A DNA stretch of 6,424 bases from Desulfobacterales bacterium HSG17 (lineage in GTDB: Bacteria; Desulfobacterota; Desulfobacteria; Desulfobacterales; Desulfococcaceae): assembly GCA_030377945.1 (NCBI GenBank), contig JAUCGD010000187.1, forward strand, positions 1-6,424, in the 5' to 3' direction. The notes under the pieces were generated by a model that did not search any database, was not told the DNA's origin, and saw only the letters and a list, made by a program, of their open reading frames with translations. A program made the position numbers and the translations under genes. This document shows, piece after piece, positions 1 to 4,100 of the stretch (position 1 is the stretch's first letter; the number at the start of each line of letters is the position of its first letter).

Positions 1-6
1 CCGGCA

Positions 7-30
7 AGCACGGGAATAAATTCCCGCGCT
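7..30. repeat. Palindrome 1 of an intergenic palindrome cluster
   Basis: CGGGAA (11-16), a TAAA loop and TTCCCG (21-26) form a perfect 6-bp stem. AGC at 7-9 and GCT at 28-30 extend it across one A-C mismatch. It is the first of four hairpins within about 125 bp and is not followed by a T-tract, so a repetitive-element hairpin fits better than a terminator. Confidence 0.6.
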
Positions 31-106
31 ACTTTCTATCGTCCCTACGGGACTTAAATAATTGATAAAAAAGTATCTAAAGTCCCAGCGGGACGACAGA
101 AAATAG
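29..106. repeat. Imperfect inverted repeat pair containing two GTCCC/GGGAC hairpins
   Basis: The left arm (29-55) and the reverse complement of the right arm (80-106) agree at 22 of 27 positions. Each arm carries its own small hairpin: GTCCC-TAC-GGGAC at 41-53 and GTCCC-AGC-GGGAC at 82-94. Differences concentrate in the three loop bases. Two head-to-head copies of a hairpin-bearing unit is the layout of REP/BIME-type elements, which can be mobilised in trans by REP-associated tyrosine transposases. No such transposase gene lies in this window, so that link is an inference. Confidence 0.6.
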
Positions 107-126
107 CCCGGCAGTTTACTGCCGGG
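107..126. repeat. Palindrome 4 of the cluster
   Basis: CCCGGCAG (107-114), a TTTA loop and CTGCCGGG (119-126) make a perfect 8-bp stem. It directly abuts the right arm of the preceding inverted pair, so the four hairpins form one compound element. The window opens with CCGGCA, which may be the start of a matching outer palindrome cut by the window edge. Confidence 0.6.
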
Positions 127-176
127 TAAAACGATGAGCATGGCCGTTTATTTCACCGGGGTGGCATTTTTGCTAG

Positions 177-430
177 TGGGAAAAAATCTGTTTGTTCAAT
201 GCGCTATCTATTACATTGCCACAGATAAGACTTCTGCTGGAAGTTGTTCTTCCTTTGAAAACATTTTCCAGGCAAGAGACAATTGATCCTGTCAGATGGA
301 TTCAAGAAAAGAATCATAAGGCATACCTTTCCCACAGAAAACGTAAGCTTGGGATAAATTTATCAGGTGAGGATTTGTTAATGAACTTGGTTATGAGCTG
401 ATCTGTTTAAAGAAAAAAATCTTCAACTGA
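177..430 (+). pseudogene. Degenerate remnant of a small unrecognised protein gene
   Basis: I do not recognise this sequence. The frame opens after a TAG at 174-176 and runs to TGA at 399-401. Its only plausible early start is TTG at 192, which lacks a convincing ribosome-binding site. The best protein-like part is IDPVRWIQEKNHKAYL followed by HRKRKLGINLSGE, with no recognised domain, signal peptide or membrane segment. At codon GAG (369-371) the adjacent frame takes over with GFVNELGYELICLKKKIFN and then TGA at 428-430. A single lost base in an original GEEFVNELGYEL-like stretch would explain this. The second frame runs through the 23-bp direct repeat at 407-429, and the same frame reads on past the second repeat copy downstream of hicA. 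I read it as a decayed gene interrupted by hicBA. A short genuine 69-residue protein (192-401) is the alternative. Confidence 0.3.
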
Positions 431-451
431 ACTGCCCAAAGATAAACAGAT
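401..451. promoter_or_regulatory. 9-bp inverted repeat just upstream of the hicB ribosome-binding site
   Basis: ATCTGTTTA (401-409) and TAAACAGAT (443-451) are perfect reverse complements 33 bp apart. The right arm ends immediately before the hicB Shine-Dalgarno sequence. It could be an operator for the toxin-antitoxin operon or a weak stem in the 5' leader. The left arm overlaps the first copy of the 23-bp direct repeat by three bases. No -10/-35 pair could be assigned with confidence. Confidence 0.35.
407..429. repeat. 23-bp direct repeat, left copy
   Basis: This copy is identical over 23 bp to positions 899-921; both begin TTAAAGAAAAAAATC. Identity stops abruptly at both ends. The two copies bracket 469 bp that contain exactly the hicB leader, hicB and hicA. 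Confidence 0.85.
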
Positions 452-463
452 AGGAGAAAGCAG

Positions 464-670
464 ATGAAACTGAAAATAGTTTTAGAAAAGGGAATGGATG
501 GTTATATCATCGCATATTGTCCGGCCCTGAAAGGCTGTGTTACACAAGGCCGAACAGAAGATGAGGCGCTCATGAACATCAGGGAGGCTATTGAGCTTTA
601 CCTGGAAGATGATTTGGAAGATATAAGAAAACCTGAAGGAGAATATAAGGTCTGTGAGGTGGCTTTATGA
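464..670 (+). CDS. hicB: HicB-family antitoxin (short form)
   Basis: This is the antitoxin of a type II HicAB toxin-antitoxin pair. HicB binds HicA and blocks its RNase activity in the cytoplasm. The 68-residue protein is a single HicB-like domain: a first strand (residues 2-7), the turn with Gly13-Tyr14, the family signature PALKGCVTQGRTEDEAL (residues 20-36), then a helix with NIREAIELYLED (38-49). Many HicB proteins add a C-terminal ribbon-helix-helix or HTH domain. Here the chain ends about 19 residues after the helix, so this antitoxin probably lacks a DNA-binding domain of its own. The ATG at 464 is chosen because AGGAG (452-456) sits 7 nt upstream. The stop codon overlaps the hicA start (ATGA, 667-670), which implies translational coupling. 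The order is antitoxin-first, unlike E. coli hicA-hicB. Confidence 0.92.
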   Translation: MKLKIVLEKGMDGYIIAYCPALKGCVTQGRTEDEALMNIREAIELYLEDDLEDIRKPEGEYKVCEVAL

Positions 671-891
671 GTCCTAAACCCCTGCTGGTATCAGGGAAAG
701 CTTTGATTAAAATATTCAAAAAACTGGGTTATGAAAAGGTTTCTCAGCGGGGAAGTCATATTAAAATCAGAAATTACGAAACCGAAAGTACGCTCATTAT
801 TCCAAGTCACAAAGAAATTGACCGCTGGACACTGAAAACAATTCTGAGACAGGCTGAAATATCAGATCAGGAGTTTAATGAGTTATTATAA
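667..891 (+). CDS. hicA: HicA-family mRNA interferase toxin (YcfA-like)
   Basis: This is the toxin of the HicAB pair, a small ribonuclease with a dsRBD-like fold that cleaves mRNA when HicB is lost. The 74-residue length is normal for the family. Visible hallmarks are the opening segment SGKALIKIFKKLGYE (9-23), the catalytic-loop motif QRGSHIKI with the presumed catalytic His31, the strand LIIPSHKE (43-50) and the final helix TLKTILRQAEIS (55-66). One deviation stands out: residue 54 is Trp where HicA proteins usually have Gly before Thr-Leu. The catalytic His is present, so an active toxin is plausible. Translation starts at the ATG overlapping the hicB stop, with GAGGTGG (656-662) upstream. 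No terminator follows directly; the first strong hairpin is at 1042-1081. Confidence 0.92.
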   Translation: MSPKPLLVSGKALIKIFKKLGYEKVSQRGSHIKIRNYETESTLIIPSHKEIDRWTLKTILRQAEISDQEFNELL

Positions 892-898
892 ACAGCAA

Positions 899-921
899 TT
901 AAAGAAAAAAATCTTCAACTG
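899..921. repeat. 23-bp direct repeat, right copy
   Basis: This is the exact second copy of 407-429 and lies 7 bp after the hicA stop codon. Read in the frame that ends the upstream gene remnant, it gives LKKKIFN and then stays open (CLQQQQGQKISKV...) to a TAA at 980-982, whereas the left copy runs into TGA at once. Confidence 0.85.
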
Positions 922-951
922 CCTGCAACAGCAACAGGGACAAAAAATCAG

Positions 952-1017
952 TAAGGTGTCCCCGGAATTCCCGGAATTCTAAGGTGTTCCCGGAATTCTA
1001 AGGTGTCCCCGGAATTC
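952..1017. repeat. Short tandem repeat of TAAGGTGTCCCCGGAATTC
   Basis: Three 19-bp units start at 952, 980 and 999; the middle one has GTTCCC for GTCCCC. A 9-bp partial unit (CCGGAATTC, 971-979) sits between the first and second. Each unit ends in the GGAATTC palindrome core. Such GGTGTCCCCGGAATT strings resemble repetitive intergenic elements, possibly ends of small mobile elements; that assignment is an inference. There are no unique spacers, so it is not a CRISPR. Confidence 0.65.
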
Positions 1018-1041
1018 TAATACAAAACTTATACTGAATAC

Positions 1042-1081
1042 AAAAAGCATGGCAGCCTGTGTAAAGGCCGCCATGCTTTTT
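1042..1081. terminator. Bidirectional rho-independent terminator
   Basis: AAAAAGCATGGC (1042-1053) pairs perfectly with GCCATGCTTTTT (1070-1081). The stem continues as GCC (1055-1057) with GGC (1066-1068) after one A-C mismatch, leaving an 8-nt loop. The A-tract and T-tract give a U-run on either strand, so it can serve both the + strand hicBA unit and the - strand lipoprotein gene, whose stop codon lies 41 bp away. Confidence 0.88.
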
Positions 1082-1122
1082 ATGTCTCAACTAATGTTAT
1101 ACTTACAAATATCTAATCCGGT

Positions 1123-4100
1123 TTAAGGCACTTCGATTTCCTCAGGAGTGACTTCATCTGTTTCATCACTGATTTCTTCTTCACCTTCCGGCATATCGGA
1201 AAGCACAATTAAATCAAAGAAACTGCCTTTAACATGAGATTTTAACTCATACTTGTAGTCATCAGATTTTTTGATCTTCTTAACCTTTATGGCTTTTCTT
1301 ATATCAAACTCAAATTTCAAACCGGTTGTTTCACCTTTGTTAATGGTAAACTTTGGTTTCTTGATCTTGATACCGTCTTTTTTAACTTTTTTATAGAGTT
1401 CCAGTTTGTGGGTTTCTCCATCTGCATCAACAAGATAATTTGCATAGGGAGGTTCTGCATTGTCAGCATCTTGAACAAGTATAAGGCTGAGTTCTTTGAA
1501 TTTACCTTCAAGACCGGCTGGAAGATCAATGAGCAGGGCATTAGCTGTATCTGATTCAAAATCAAACAGGGCCAGGGTCTGCTCTTCTGCCAGTTCAAAT
1601 GTCTGCCATTTATCTTTATGCTTATTACTCTTGTCACCCTTTACTTTAATACCTGTAACAGTAATATATGCTGCTTTGAAATCTTCTTCTTTAGCATTTT
1701 TGGAAGTCAGCATTATGGAAAGTTTACCAACATTTTCCTCATCAGCTATACAGACCAGATCAGCTTCACTGCTGCAATCCTGGATAATGCCGTCTCCGCA
1801 GATTTCACTTGCTCCCGGATATACTGTGGAATCGTCATCATTGCAGTCACCTTGTTCACTTGTAAATCCATCACTGTCTTTATCTGCATTTGCGTCTTCA
1901 ACAACTGCTTCCCAGGTTCCTGAACCTGTTCCGCTGCAAACAGCATTTTTATAAAACCATGTTCCTTCACACTTCATGGTTCCGTCTTCAAGTGTAATAA
2001 ATTCGCCAATAATTTCCACATGTGAAGCTGAAAAAGCAAATTTGCCGTCAACAATATCTATTGCAGCATTTCCAAGGGACAGTCTGTTGGATATAACACA
2101 GCCTTCAGCAAAATCACCAACATAATCCATTAAAATTGAAAGAGAAGAAACCTGGTTAGCCATTACATTAAAGCTGATTACATGCTTATCATCTTCTGCA
2201 CCTGTATTTTGATCTGTGTTTCCTGACCATTTACCTGCTGTTACAGTTTTAGCAGTACAGGATATTTCACCATCACAATTAAGATCAAGTCCTGCTTCAC
2301 AGTCATCTTGTGCATCAGGATTAATCATTTCATTGTCATCATCGCAGTCACAGATAATTCCTTCAGGACAGCCGTCAGCATAGAAATTGAAACCGTCATT
2401 ATCTTTATCTTCATATTCTGCCGGAACTTCTTCACATCCGGGTCCTGCAATTTCACCGGCTGCAATATCAGTTCCTTCAGCATTAACATTGACAAGTCCA
2501 AGGCTCCATCGTTTATCCAGAGTAATGGTGAACTCGCCGGTTTCAAAATTAGTTTCAACTTCCCATTTAACAGAAGAAACTTCAACAACCTCATCTGCCG
2601 GTTCTTCAACTGCTGCTTCTGAGACTTCTTCTGGAAGGGTCTCGTCAACAGTTTCTTCCGTATCAACAGTTTCTTCAGTGTCAACAATTTCTTCCGTATC
2701 AACAATTTCCGGTTTACTTGCAAGCATAGAAACACAGGCAGGTAAATCCAGTCCCCAGCTTACCATATCCTGGGAACCTTCTGTTTCTTCTATTGCATAA
2801 GTCCATTTTGAAGTTCCGTCAGCTTTGTAAACAACTTCTTTAAAACTAATTTTTATGCCATTATCCAGAGTCAGAGTTTTTTCATCATCATTGCCGCAGC
2901 TTTCATTTTCAACACCATTGCAGTTATCATCTATTTCATTATCGCAGATTTCTTCGGAACCAGGATTAACATCAGGATTGGTGTCATCACAGTCACCCAT
3001 AAGTTTTGAGTAACCGTCATCATCTTCATCTATACATTTTTCCAGGAGGTCTTTAATCAGTTCTTGAACCCTGATACTAAGACTGAGAACACGGGGACCG
3101 CAATTACAATCTCTTGCAGAAGTCAGAATAATAATCAATTTGCTGACAGATGCTTCAAATTCAATTTCTTCAAGTGAGAAGTCAACAGATATATCAAGTG
3201 AGTAAACTTTTGCTTTCAGCTTGCTGCCAATTTCAATGCCGGTATCCATGTCATTGTCATCATCCAATGTTATCAGGAATCTGCATATATTGATACCAGT
3301 AACAGTGATATTTAAAGGATCTTCTGCATCTGGAGCTAAGTCAAGAGGTGTGATTTCAGGCTGTGCCAAAACTGTTCCTATGATAATGCTGCCAATGGAA
3401 AATGTTACGGTTTCCCCTTCTATATACTTAAATTCGCCATTTTTTGTAATTCCTGAAAGAGTTTCTGTTTCATATTCCAGGCCTGAAATCATTCCGAAAA
3501 TGAATACACCTATTTTAACATCAGGGTTTTCCTCTTCACATTCTTCAATAACGCCATCACAATTTTCATCTATGTCATTTCCGCAGATTTCATTAGCGCC
3601 CGGATTAATAGCAGCAGCTTTTACACCTTCTTCCAAATCATCTGAGGGATCATCTGAAGGATCATCATCACAATCAATATCTTCAGGATAACCGTCTTCA
3701 TCTGCATCTGTTTTTACTTCTTCTTCCACATATGCAGCTTCACAAGTTCCGCTGCTGACAGCAGTATTGTTACAGTCTTCACCTTTATAAAGCCATTCTA
3801 TTTCACATAATACTGCACTTTTGAATTTTCCGGTAATTTCCACATTGTCTGTTGAATATGTAAATTTGTTATCAATGATTTCAAATTGTGCATTTCCTGA
3901 TGAAACGTTTTCTGTTCCGGTACAGGCAGTGTCATCTTCACCTTGGTATTCCAGATCAGCAGAAAGTGAAGATACATATTCATCCAGAATTATAAATGAT
4001 AAACCGGTGTTTCCTTGTTCTGTTGTGCATTGCCATGAACCTTCGGTAACATCAATGGGGCATTCATCATCTTCTCCATCGCAGTCCTGGTCAATGCCGT

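Noticed and set aside
107..126. GC-rich hairpin as a transcription terminator
   Set aside because: It is followed by TAAAACGA with no T-tract on the + strand, and it is part of a cluster of palindromes. A repeat element is the better explanation.
192..401. A normal 69-residue gene starting at TTG 192
   Set aside because: No ribosome-binding site, no recognised family, and the adjacent frame carries the more protein-like end. Treated as a remnant instead.
422..446. TTCAAC...GATAAA as a hicB promoter
   Set aside because: The spacing is only about 13 bp and the hexamer matches are weak, so it cannot be told from chance in this AT-rich leader.
952..1017. Possible CRISPR array
   Set aside because: Units are 19 bp and directly adjacent, with no unique spacers and no cas genes in the window.
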